Below, one piece after another: positions 53,301 to 63,700 of a DNA stretch of 64,000 bases. How positions within the stretch are numbered: position 1 is the first letter of the stretch; every line of letters starts with the position of its first letter. The translations under genes were made by a program, and so were the position numbers. Below the pieces are notes generated by a model that had not been told where the DNA came from, did no database searches, and was given only the letters and a program-made list of their open reading frames with translations. The DNA is taken from assembly GCA_025506515.1 (NCBI GenBank), contig CM046442.1, positions 108,717,706 to 108,781,705 of the forward strand, read 5' to 3'. The stretch comes from Flaveria trinervia. Its lineage: Eukaryota; Streptophyta; Magnoliopsida; Asterales; Asteraceae.

Positions 53301-53661
53301 CATATAAGTTATTATATCAAGAAGCTGACATTAAGATTTGGTCCTCCGGGATATTGTAATCCTTCTTCAATACGTAGCACCTCTTTTTGTCAAAAATAAC
53401 TTTGAATCCTTTGTCACATATCTAGGATACTAAAAGCAAGTTATTCTATAGGTGTTGAACGTAGTTGACCTTATCAAACTTGACTTTCTAGTTTTCCACT
53501 TCGCCTTGAGCGGTGATGTATCCTCTTTTATTTCCAGCAAATGATACATGTCCCCTTTTAATTTGTTTGACATTGAAAAGGAGAGACAAGTTCCCGGTCA
53601 TGTGCCTAGATGCCCCACTATCAACAATGTAGGTATTTGTGATAGCACTATAATGGACCCC
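50374..53661 (-). pseudogene. M2 pol: protease, integrase, reverse transcriptase, RNase H
   Basis: Protease TYIVDSGASRHMTG near 53625. Integrase zinc region decayed (FWHRRM near 53200, CVACKKGK near 53105). Core at 53022-52540 is open: LTDDYSRFSW, SSDNDTEFKN, TPQMNEVVERKN; the three acidic residues remain but the Gly of DNGTEF is Asp and that of NGVVERKN is Glu. Reverse transcriptase 51758-50865 is open for 297 codons with DVKSAFLHGE and LDKALYGLHQALRAWYE, but the active site is YVND (about 51217-51228) instead of YVDD. RNase H is broken and ends near 50374. Confidence 0.9.
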
Positions 53662-53690
53662 CTGCATATTCAGAGGAAATTATCAGTTTA
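53662..53690 (-). promoter_or_regulatory. M2 gag-pol junction: branch-point and 3' splice-site-like signal
   Basis: Element orientation: TCTAAACTGATAA with the gag stop TGA, TTTCCTCTGAATATGCAG ending at 53662, then GGGG and the protease frame. Confidence 0.45.
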
Positions 53691-55289
53691 GATTTGGGAC
53701 CTAAGCCTTAACTAGCTTGGGTGAGCTAGAGGAATCACACATCATGAACTCAACCCACTGTCCATTTGAGGGTTAGGGCATATCATTCTTCTTCTTGTAC
53801 TCATTATCAAACAATGGACTTGACTTTTCCTTCCATAAGCCAGTTTTGTGTAAGGCCTGTTTGTGATAAATAGACGATTGGCTTACAGTTTGAACTTTAG
53901 GTTCATTAATTCTTTTTGTGGAGTAATAGAACTCCTTATTGAAGAACTTGGTTTAGTATCATAAAGTTAAATTTTCTGTCTGGGGGTCTGATAATAAGGG
54001 TAATTAGAATAAATGTATCCTCTCTTTCCATAACTGTAGCATGATCTTCCTTCTACATGTTGAGGAAACTGTTTATGTGGGGTTGAATGTGATACTGGGG
54101 TGACATGTGTCTGGTTAGATTTAGTCACTTCTCGTTTAGATGTACCACCTTTATTAACAAAATTAATTGTTTTGACGTTTTAACATCTTTAGCATGCCCT
54201 TTGGTTGGACTTTGATGACTAGCATGTTTGTGGTTAACTGGTTTAGTCAGTTTGGGTTCTGAAATAGACTTTAGTGAACCTGACCTTACATTAACCTTTT
54301 TAAATTCATTATTTAAATTAACAATAGACATCTTTCCTTTTGATCTCAAAGTAGCCTCCTTCTGTTTAGTGACAGATTCCATCAGTTTACCTGTGGAATA
54401 GGATCACTATCCAAAGGAGTGGACACCACATGATCCTTGATTGGGTTCTTATTTACAGATTTACATTTTGTTTTTAACAGGATCTCATGTGGTGGTGGAA
54501 CTACTTTGTAACCCAACCCTTCCCCATTATTTTGTTCTTTCACTAAGTGTTGAACTATGTAAGAAGAACTGGTCCAACTATGCAGTTTTTGTTTTAAAGA
54601 GTTGACTTCAACTTCTAAAACTGCTTTTTCTTTCTTTGTTTCTTCCAAAGTATTTAAATAAAACTTTATATCATTAGCTTGATTAAAAGAAACAACCTCA
54701 CTTTCCCTTATTTCTTTACCTAAAAGTTCTATTTTTTACTTATAACTGCACTCATTTTGTTTCAAAATACGATTAGCTTCAGTGCACAGTTGTAAGTCAC
54801 TTACTAAGCTACCATTGTGGTCTAATAACCTAGGAAAATTTAAATCTATGCTTTCTCTAAATTTTTTACATTCAATACAAGCATGATTTTCAAAGAGTTG
54901 GTCGTTTTTACTTACCTGTGAAGACTCGGTTGAATCAGCCATCATTGCAGAGTTTGACTTTTCGGATGCTGGAGCATCTAAACATGTTGTTCTGAGTTAT
55001 TCTTCAATCAGGTGATTGACCATATTCACAGCTTCTTCATTATCTGACGTTATATGTGCAACTGTGATTTCGCCTTCACTGTAGTGCCATCATTCAATCC
55101 CTTGACACAGGCAATGTTTGATTCACTCGAAGACACAAAACTGATGGTCCAATCCTGCCCTTCGTCACCTTGAGTAGTCATTTGGCAAAAACCCTCACCC
55201 AACCTCAGGGTTTCTTGAATTTTGTAATGATCTTTATAGAGAAAGACTTGTGCATTAGTGTGCAAGTGATTATGAAGAGAACATTTCAT
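53663..55289 (-). pseudogene. M2 gag, C-terminal half only
   Basis: Minus-strand pieces 55289-55050 (GEGFCQMTTQGDEGQDWTIS), 54945-54736 (SQVSKNDQLFENHACIECKKF), 54648-54382 (a Lys/Glu-rich coiled coil, LEVEVNSLKQKL) and 54382-54125, plus a Tyr/Pro-rich tail. These match the post-zinc-knuckle, coiled-coil part of Sirevirus-like gag. The N-terminal gag domain and zinc knuckle are missing and there is no 5' LTR to the right, so M2 is truncated near 55290. Confidence 0.75.
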
Positions 55290-56225
55290 TCTGTGATGAA
55301 TTTATCGTTTAGATGATTTGACACTACTTAGACCAAAATGGTAAGAGCTCCAGGTCTATACTCACGTATAACAAAGGAGATGACCATTTAATCATGTTCC
55401 GATGAGAGCTCCAGGTTAGTACTATCGTACAACAAAGGAGATTATCACTCTAGGTCAGTACTACCGTACAACAGAGGAGATAAGCACAGACACAAGACAC
55501 ATAAATACACCAATCAAGGCATAAAGATATGGCTTATATGATTTATATCATTGTGGGTGAAAGATCAATTCACAATCTAATTTTTGTCGGGACTCAATTT
55601 TTGTGCAGACCAAAAATATTGCGTGAATCCAGACGTCCTTAAGCATATATTTTAATTTAATCATGATGTTGTTGTCTACTTTATTCTTCAGATTGAGTCT
55701 ACCAAGTATATTATTAATGAATCTGTTTGTTTTTCTATTATTTTTAATTAAAAATAATCAGATAACAACATCAGTTACTATCATTTCTTGTTTTAAAAAC
55801 GCAAGTCATGCAAAAACAAGCATTTGAAGAAGATATATAGTTATTTCTCAATCATCTCAAATCAAGTTCCTAGATCTCTTTTCATTTTTATTTACTTATA
55901 CTTTGCAAACTTATTAATTTTTTTGTCTTTTTTTATTTTTTTATTTTTAATTTTTTAATAAAATTGTACAAAAATAAAAATTTATCAAAGAAGGTCTTCC
56001 AAACTACACCAATATGAAGATAAGAAATGAATGCTCAAGTTGCAGTGATTGTGAAGTGAGAACTGTGATTGTGTAGATAAAAATCCAGATTGTGGATAAT
56101 ATACTGTAGAGATCAATGAAGAGACTGATGTAACCTAAACATCCAATGTCTATCCTGCATGCTGCACAAGTATTATGAAGAAGAATGCTTAGGAAGTTTC
56201 ACACATGCCACGGAAATATTCTAAG
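55290..56225. other. Non-coding AT-rich stretch between M2 and G
   Basis: No gene seen. It holds a three-unit tandem repeat (55344-55486), a T/A-rich part (55900-55990) and no LTR end or primer-binding site. It may be remaining leader of M2 or older flank; I cannot tell. Confidence 0.5.
55344..55486. repeat. Three-copy tandem repeat, about 41-60 bp period
   Basis: Units start at about 55345, 55405 and 55447. Each has CTCCAGGT (or TCTAGGT), TAGTACTANCGTACAACA and AAGGAGAT. The inner TAGTACTACCGTAC is partly palindromic. Confidence 0.75.
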
Positions 56226-56353
56226 TGTGAAAGCTTCCGAAGCCAAGACCAATATCTTCCGAAGCCAAATAAGAAGTCTTCCGAAGCCTCAGAGACAAAG
56301 TCTTCCGAAGCTTCAACTTATGAAAACAGATTTCTTCTGAAGACTTTTAACAC
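56226..56353 (+). repeat. Probable G LTR left part with TTCCGAAGC repeats
   Basis: CTTCCGAAGC or CTTCCGAAGCC occurs near 56231, 56251, 56278 and 56302, with CTTCTGAAG near 56334. Spacing is 20-27 bp. Each is near-palindromic (TTCNGAA). F's LTR starts at 56354. Confidence 0.5.
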
Positions 56354-56938
56354 TGTTGGAGCATATATAGTCATATATAGTGTGTTCGTCGCTTGTCGAA
56401 TAGTCTAGGCTTAATGTTATACACCTGATATGTTCTAAACACATGAAACTGGGTCATTCGCAGGAGCATATGCGAATGAGACTTAGTCGTACGACTGAGC
56501 CATGCTAATGAGAGATGCGATTGGGACATTCATAAGACTGAACCATAAGTATGGTCTAGTCGTACGATTGAACCATACACATGGTTCAGTCGTACGATTG
56601 AACCATACGCATGGTTCAATCGCACGAATGGGCCCAGTCGCATCTAATATGGGTCGAGGCCTATATATACTAGTTTCAATGTGTAGAGAGATTAAGGATT
56701 GAGAGGAAGTCTGCCTGGAGCCTAGGGCTTCCAGATGAGAGGGAAGATCATGATCGATCTTCCCCTTGCCAAGAGTCTTGATTCTTATGTTGTGACGAGC
56801 TTGTAATCGTTAGGTTTTATCAATGAAACCAATATTTGATAGTTCGTGTTATTGATTTGACTTTTGGTTTTGGTTGTTCATCCTTCCGTCAAGAACATGC
56901 TCGGATGTTTATCGATCCGGAGGCAAACCGACTTAACA
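56354..56938 (+). repeat. F LTR
   Basis: TGTTGGAGCATATATAG to CCGACTTAACA, 585 bp, followed by a primer-binding site. It contains a palindrome array (56453-56645), then TATATATA at 56662-56669. It is unlike the A/D or M LTRs in sequence but shares the M palindromes. Confidence 0.8.
56453..56645 (+). repeat. F LTR palindrome array
   Basis: The most regular array: ACCATACGCATGGTTCA and GTCGTACGATTGA alternate with a period of about 28-30 bp (56540-56630). Each block is itself a palindrome. Confidence 0.85.
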
Positions 56939-56940
56939 AT

Positions 56941-57425
56941 TGGTATTAGAGCCGGTTACTGCTGGAATGATCTAACAATCATTCTAGCAACTCGAGCTCT
57001 TGATTTCTGGATTGAATTTCAGATCTTGACGTTAAACCCACTTCGTGTTCTTCGTGTTTTGCTCAGATCTTGTTACGTGTGTTGCTTCTATGTTGAAATC
57101 GAATTCGAAACCACTTTCCTGTCACCCTTTCGAATCTGATGATGTCTACTTTGTTTCGGTTCATGTTGAATTTGTCAGATTAGGGTTTTGGGCAGCCCTG
57201 GCGGCTGCAGATCTGAAAATCTGCGTGCAGACCCGTTCATGCGACTGGGCCATGCGAATGGACCATTCGTACGACTGGGCCATGCGAATGGACCATTCGT
57301 ACGACTGGACAATGCGAATGAGACATTCGTATGACTGGACCAGTCGTATGTTCAGTCGTGCGACTGGACTAGTCGTATGTTCAATCGCACGAATGAGCCA
57401 TCCGCATTGACTCATTCACATTTGT
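56941..57425 (+). other. F primer-binding site and leader, truncated
   Basis: TGGTATTAGAGCCGG (56941-56955) is an initiator tRNA-Met-type site with one change. A TC-rich leader follows, then palindromes of M type (57232-57415: CATGCGAATGGACCATTCGT tandem units, CAGTCGTGCGACTGG). No gag follows, so F ends here by truncation; no target duplication could be recognised. Confidence 0.65.
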
Positions 57426-57952
57426 TCCATAAAGCTGGACACCTTTCAGCTGCACCTCTGTAAGGTTACCAACTTACATGAGTTAGTGAAAAGGTCCATG
57501 CTTTTGGTAACTGTATATTGAGGTCTTGAGTCTGTAACTTTCGACTTCATGTACTATATCTTTTTTGTAATAGATAAGGATGTGAGCTATGGCATGTCAT
57601 AGTCACTAGTCAAAAGGCAATCTGCCTTTTGACTCTACAATTGATTTTGCTTTGTGTCTAGTCAATTGTATCCAACTGGCTTTCAAAGTATAGTCAGCTG
57701 TAGGATGTAGTATAAGTATCTCATGTTCTAGTATCTTTGAATTATGCTTTGTAACACTTGTAATAGAACATAGATAAAGCAATATACTGCATTCTTGAAC
57801 ACCATATACTTGTGTTCTTTGTGTTCTGTCTCTTTCATTACTTGTGTTCTTAGTGTCTTACATTGGTTATCCAGTTTACTGTTTGGTTAAGTTTAGTTAA
57901 TCTCCTCTTTGTGTTTTTGTGTTGTAACTCTACACCCTTCAATGATCCTGCA
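57426..57952 (+). repeat. Probable G LTR right part (R/U5)
   Basis: No gene. It ends ...AATGATCCTGCA at 57952, two bases before a primer-binding site, as expected for an LTR 3' end. T-rich with TTGTGTTCTTTGTGTTCTG repeats near 57795-57860. Confidence 0.6.
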
Positions 57953-57954
57953 TT

Positions 57955-57972
57955 TGGTATCAGATCATTTCA
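57955..57972 (+). other. G primer-binding site
   Basis: TGGTATCAGATCATTTCA, with TGGTATCAGA matching the initiator tRNA-Met type. Confidence 0.75.
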
Positions 57973-58035
57973 GCTCTTGATATAAGATCTCACCATCTTA
58001 AGATCCCTCACATACACAAATACTAAACTTTTCAA

Positions 58036-60755
58036 ATGGTAGCCATATCCAAGACTGATATGGAAACTGGAACCATGAACAAGTCCCCACTGATCACTCT
58101 TGATGAGTTTGACACCTGGTGTTTAAGAATGGAAGGTTTCATCAGGTCTCTTGATTCAAGAATGTGGGAGTCTATTGAGAATGGACCTTTCATACCTAGC
58201 ACCCGTTCTGCTACTGGTGCTGGTATGATCCTCAAAGATGTGGCTAACTACTCTGATGAAGATAGGAAGAGAGTAGAGATTGATAGAAAAGCCATGAGAG
58301 CCCTTCAAACTGCCCTTCCAAACTCTGTGTACAGAGGTTTCAAGAAGTACAAAACAGCCAAGCAGCTGTGGGATGCACTGAAACTGATGTATGAGGGTTC
58401 CTCTGAAGCCAAGGAGAACATGAAGGATCTCTTGAAGCAGCAGTTTGAAAACTTCACCTTCAAAACAGGTGAAACCATGACTCAGCGGTACTTCAGGTAT
58501 GTTGAGATTGTGGATACCCTAGTGAATGGAGGAGTTTCTCTTGAGAAAAGAGACATTGTAAGGAAGTTCATGTCCTCACTTCCAAGGCAATGGACACGCT
58601 ACTGTGTGGTGATCAAGAGAAATGAAAATCTCAAAACTCTTACTCTGACAGAGTTATATGGGATTCTCAGTGGCTACCAGATGGAGATGAACATGCAAGG
58701 TTCATCTAGCAAATCCAACAATCAAATGGGTTCAGCCCTACATGTGGTTGAAAGGGATAGCATAGAACCCAAACATCATCTCATATGCTACCCTGACAAC
58801 TCACCAAAGGGTCCTTTCATCACCTTCCTAGAGACACCAAGAGAGAACTACACTCATGGAAGCCCATTCCAAGAGACAAGCTCTTCTCAAGCTTTTGTGT
58901 CTTCTGATGAAAGCTGTGGCAACTCTCTTTTTACTCTTGAAAACCTGGACTGTATTCATCCAGATGATCTGGAATACATGGAAATAGTCCAGCAGATGGC
59001 TCTTCTCACTCATAGAGCCAAGAAGTTTTACAAGAGGACTGGAAGGAAGTTTCCAATCAATGCAACCAGTGGAAAGTTTGGCCTGGACAAAGGCAAAGTC
59101 AAGCGTTACAACTGTAGCTTGATGGGCCACTTTGCCAGAGAGTCTAAGGCACGTAAATCAAATGGTGGCCAACACAATCTAGACCAAACTACACTGACAA
59201 AGCTCTCCAGAATTAGAAGTCAAAGCAGCATGTTGTTGTTGCTATTGAAAAAGGAGGATTTGACTGGAGCTTTCAGGTGGAAGATGCTTCTCCTAACCAA
59301 GCATTGATGGCAGACCATGATGAAGCTAAGGTATTAGAACATCTCTGTACTCCTGAATTCATTGCTAAAGTTAATACATACAGGTCCTATAATCTGGAGA
59401 TAAGATCTGACCTTGAGTCCTTAAACATTTTAAAATCTTATTTTAGAAAGTCTGAAAATGATTATAAATTGAAGATAGAGGACCTTGAGAAAACCATTTC
59501 AGTTCTAAAACATGAAGACATAGATTTTATGACTCAAATCAAAGATCTCATAACCAAGTTAACTAAGTGCCAGGCTGAGCTTGTGATCAGCAAAGCCAGG
59601 GCAGAAAAGAGTGTTCTTGAATAAGAGACCTTCAAGAACATGATATCCTCATCCTGTAAAACAAAGTGTGCTATCAAAACAGGTAGGGACTTGGATCCAA
59701 TGAGATAGCTCCTCTACACACAATCTTGTCTGTAAGATCACCTAGTTGTGGAACTTGTGAAGATGAGCTTCCTCTCATAGATCCTATATGTGAAGAGGAT
59801 GAAAAAGAGATAATGAGGAATTCTTCTGAAAAGAGTGAAGAGGAAGATTCTAAGAAGGGCCACTATCCTTCTGAGGAGAAGAAGAAGACTGTGATGACTA
59901 AGTCCATGAGAAAGTACTTGATCAGAAAGAGCAAAAGAAAGGCAAGGAAGGCTCAAGAGATCAAGACTACTTTTGACTCTATGTAGAAACAAGTTTTCAT
60001 CTCTGTAGGGTTTAAAGTGTTAGGGACTAAAGACATAAACCAAAACTCTTCTGCTAAGAGTTTTGGTTCTTGTTCAACTCATCTCAGTAACAAGAAGAAG
60101 ACTGATCTGCTGTGTACCACTGCTGCACAGCCTGGACTATCAAACTCCAAGAACAGTTCCCAGCCCAAAGAAACTGTCTCAGCATCTGCAAAGATGAAGG
60201 TGGAGATGGGATGTGACCAAAGACAGTCTTATTCTCAGCAGAAGACTCTTGTGAAGAAGAAAATGATGCGTGTCATGTGTGAAAGTACCTCTCATATTGC
60301 CAAGAATTGTCCATACAATCCTAAAGGTACTATCCATATGACCAGTACAAAGACTTCAAAGAGTTCTAAGAAGTTTCAAGCTTGGGAAGGAAAACCTGTT
60401 TCCTTCGGAACCTCTAAGTCTAAAAAGAAGGGAAGTGGGAAATTACCCTCGGAAGAGAAGTTGGTCTCGGAAGAAAGGAGTTCTTCCGAAGCACTGAAAT
60501 CTGTTGTAGTGTCTGCAAAATCTTCCGAAGGTTCAGTCATCAAAACTTCTGAAGTCCCAAAAGCTTCCGAAGTTTTGAAGGTCAAGTCCAAGACTCCAAA
60601 GGTGGTGTGGAAGTCTAAGGAAGACCAAGTGACTGAGAATTCTCCATCAACAATAGCTCAAGATCCTCTCAGTACAACCATAGGATCTATTACTGTTGAT
60701 TACCTTCTGTTAATGAGCCCAAGACAAGCAAGGCTTGGGTTTCCAAATGTAACTA
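58036..60755 (+). pseudogene. G gag, first 423 codons open, then broken
   Basis: ATG at 58036. UBN2-like gag domain at residues about 90-220 (AKQLWDALKLMYEG, KTGETMTQRYFRY, KFMSSLPRQWTRY). The zinc knuckle near 59104-59145 reads RYNCSLMGHFARES: the first and last cysteines are Arg and Ser (TGT to CGT and TGT to TCT), so it cannot bind zinc normally. After a shift near 59280 a coiled coil (59277-59624) follows, then Glu/Lys/Ser-rich parts (59726-59986) and 60017-60755, with a second CCHC-like VMCESTSHIAKNC site (60275-60310). The final TAA (60753-60755) applies in the ancestral frame; a one-base loss near 60715 puts the present frame past it. Confidence 0.85.
60400..60580 (+). repeat. TTCCGAAG motifs inside the G gag coding region
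   Basis: TTCGGAA, CTCGGAAGAG, CTCGGAAGAA, CTTCCGAAGCACTG, CTTCCGAAGGTTC and GCTTCCGAAGTT occur in 180 bp, the same motif as at 56226-56340. They code for a Ser/Glu/Ala-rich stretch. Confidence 0.7.
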
Positions 60756-60772
60756 ATCATTTTCTTTGTGCA
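60748..60772 (+). promoter_or_regulatory. G gag-pol junction: branch-point and 3' splice-site-like signal
   Basis: GTAACTAAT with the ancestral gag stop, CATTTTCTTTGTGCAG ending at 60772, then GG. The pol frame relative to the ancestral gag frame is offset by two bases here, by one in A and D. Confidence 0.45.
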
Positions 60773-63700
60773 GGGACAACTGAAGACAAACAAAAATGTC
60801 TGGATCATTGATAGTGGCTATTCCAGGCACATGACAGACAATAGGTCACTACTCCAGAACTTTGAAAGAATTGATGGAGGACTAGTTGCTTTTGGAGGAG
60901 ATGAAGATGGTTACATTTCTGGAAGGGCCAAGGTCACAAATGGTAAGCTCAGCATTGATAAGGTAAACTTTGTCAAGGAGCTTGGGTACAATCTTCTGAG
61001 TGTATCTCAATTTTGTGATCAGAGTTATAACATGCTCTTTACTGAGCACGAGTGCATTGTTCTCAAGCCTGGTGTGGTCATTCCTCATGAGCATATCCTG
61101 CTTAGAGCCCCTAGGAAAGGGAACATGTACAAGATGGATTTGCAAGAAACATCCCCCTCTAGAGAAGTTTTATGCTTTCTGTCTAAAGCTAATAGTGATG
61201 AGTCTTTCCTATGGTATAAAAGAATGTGCCATATAAACTTTAAGAACATGAACAGATTAATTAAAAATGATTTAGTAACTAGAATACCAAAGAAAGAGCT
61301 TACAAGTGATGACCATTGTGTTGCATGCCCGAAAAGGAAGCAGCATAAGGTATCTCACAAGCCTAAGGAAAGGAACTCCATCACTACACCCCTACACTTA
61401 TTACATATGGATCTCTTTGGTCCCACCAGTGTAATGAGTTTAGGAAGGACCTCTTATTGTTTAGTGATCACAGATGACTTTACAAGATTCACTTGGGTTT
61501 TCTTCCTTAGAACTAAGGATGAGACTCCTAAGATTCTGAAGAATTTCACACAAGGTCAAGATCATAAGATGTGATCAACGAACTGAATTTAAGAACCAAA
61601 TACTTGATACATTCTATGATGAAAAGGGTATTACAAGACAATACAGTGCTCCGAGGACTCCTCAGCAAAATGGTGTTGCTAAGAGCATAAATAGGACACT
61701 GATTGAAGCTGCAAGAACCATGCTGTCTCACTCTAAGTTGCCCATCACCTTCTGGGCAGAGGCCGTCAACACTACCTACTATGTGTAGAACAGTGTTTTA
61801 GTAGTTAAGACTCATGGCAAGACTCCTTATGAAATTTGGCACAAGAGGAAACCTTTCATTGGTTTTCTCAGGTTATTTGGTTGTCCTTGCACCATCTTGA
61901 ATACCAAAGATCAAACTGCCAAGTTTGCTGAGAAATCAGATGATGGACACTTTATTGGATACAATTCTCAAGCTAAGCCTTACAGAGTATACAATCTTAG
62001 AACTAGAGTTGTTGAGGTGTCAACCAATGTGACTTTCAATGAAAACTCGCCCTGTGTTGTTGGTTCTGGTCCGGATTGGTTATTTGATCTTGATTTAGTT
62101 ACCAATTGTTTTATCAAATCTTGTGAGAATGTTTCAGGATCTGTAGAAAATTTAAATACAAGTGATCTTGATCCAAGATTTGAGCTAAGAAGACCTTCAA
62201 GTCATACATCTTCAGCTCCAGTTGGAACTACTTTTGAAAATGAGGTTCCTATCAGCACTACAATGACAAACTCAGCTGGTATATATGGGGTGCCTTCAAA
62301 TTCCAGCTCAAAGGCTCCACAAGCATATAAGAATACCTCAATTGAAGAAGAGAACAATGATGGTGTTGGTGACAGTGACCAAGAATTTCTTGATGCCACT
62401 AACCACACCATAGATGAGAACATCAATGATGTCACACACTACTTGGATCAAGTCTCTCTTGAAAAGTGTGCTGATATTGTGGGAGAAACATCTATGCCAG
62501 ATCTAAATCTCTCTAATTTAGATCTTTCTCAACAACTTGTTTTGATCCCTTAGCTTAGGATCCACAAGTCTCACCCCACCAAAAACATCATTGGAGATGT
62601 TGTCTCAGAGGTAAGAACAAGAGGACAAACCCATGAAGTAAATGTTTGCCTTCACTCTTGTTTCTTATCCCAGATAGAGCCAAAGAAAGTTGATGAAGCT
62701 CTAAAGGATGGAAGTTGGGTTGAAACTATGCAACAAAAGCTGCTTCAATTCAAAAGGCAGAAAGTTTGAAACCTTTGTCCTCTACCTTGTGGGAAGACTA
62801 CCATTGGAACCAAATGGATGTTTAGCACCAAGAAAGATGATAGAGGCATCATCATCAAGAACAAAGTTAGACTGGTTGTTCAAGGATACACACAAGAAGA
62901 AGGGATTGACTACACTGATGTCTTTGCTGCAGTAGCAAGATTAGAAGCTGTTAGGATATTTCTAGCATTTGCTGTATCCAAGAACTTCAAGGTCTTTCAG
63001 CTTGATATGAAGTGTGCCTGTTTGTATGGAGTGACTGATGAAGAGGTATATGTCAAACAGCTACCTAGTTTTGTAGACCCTGATCATCCAGAATATGTCT
63101 GCAAGCTTGACAAAGCTCTTTATGGGCTACATCAGGCACCCAGGAAATGGTATGAGACACTGTCGGAGTATCTTTGTAAACATGGATACAGGAGAGGTAC
63201 TATAGAAGGAACTCTCTTCATCAAAGGGCATGGAAATGACATATTGCTAGTTCAAGTGTATGTGGATGATATCATATTTGATTCAACTAATCCAAAGCTC
63301 TACAAAGACTTTGAGAAGCTGATGAAAGACAGATTTGAAATGAGTGCCATGGGGGAACTCAATTTCTTTCTGGGAATTCAAGTGAAGCAAGTTGAAGATG
63401 GCATCTTCATAAGTCAGTCAAAGTATGTTGAAGACATACTCAAGAGATTCAACATGACTGATTGTTAGATTGCTAAGACACCCATAGCTAAAAACCACTC
63501 CCTTGGACCTGATCTTAGAGGGAGTGTGTAGATGAGCCCTTATACAGGGCTATGATTGGGTCTCTTATGTATCTTACTGCTAGCAGGCCTGATGTCAAGT
63601 TTGTTACGTGCATCTGTGCAAGATATCAAGCTAACCCTAAGATGTCTCACCTCATCACTGTCAAGAGGATTCTAAGATACATCAAAGGTGCATCAACACT

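Larger units (their letters stand above)
25451..55289 (-). mobile_element. Element M2: second M copy, inverted relative to M1, split by A and B
   Basis: Minus-strand order: partial gag (55289-53663), pol (53661-50374), post-pol region, spacer, accessory ORF (29450-26200), polypurine tract, 3' LTR (26162-25451). M2 proper is 25451-31006, 36824-36916 (including one copy of each target duplication) and 49423-55289. The N-terminal half of gag and the 5' LTR are missing. M1 and M2 match over pol, spacer, accessory ORF and LTR, but differ often enough to be separate, old insertions. Confidence 0.85.

Noticed and set aside
56453..56645. CRISPR-like regular palindromic repeats
   Set aside because: Units are imperfect, alternate between two types and have no unique spacers; context is a plant LTR.
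56864..57410. Open frames over the F LTR end and leader
   Set aside because: They cross the LTR boundary and primer-binding site and have no similarity to gag.
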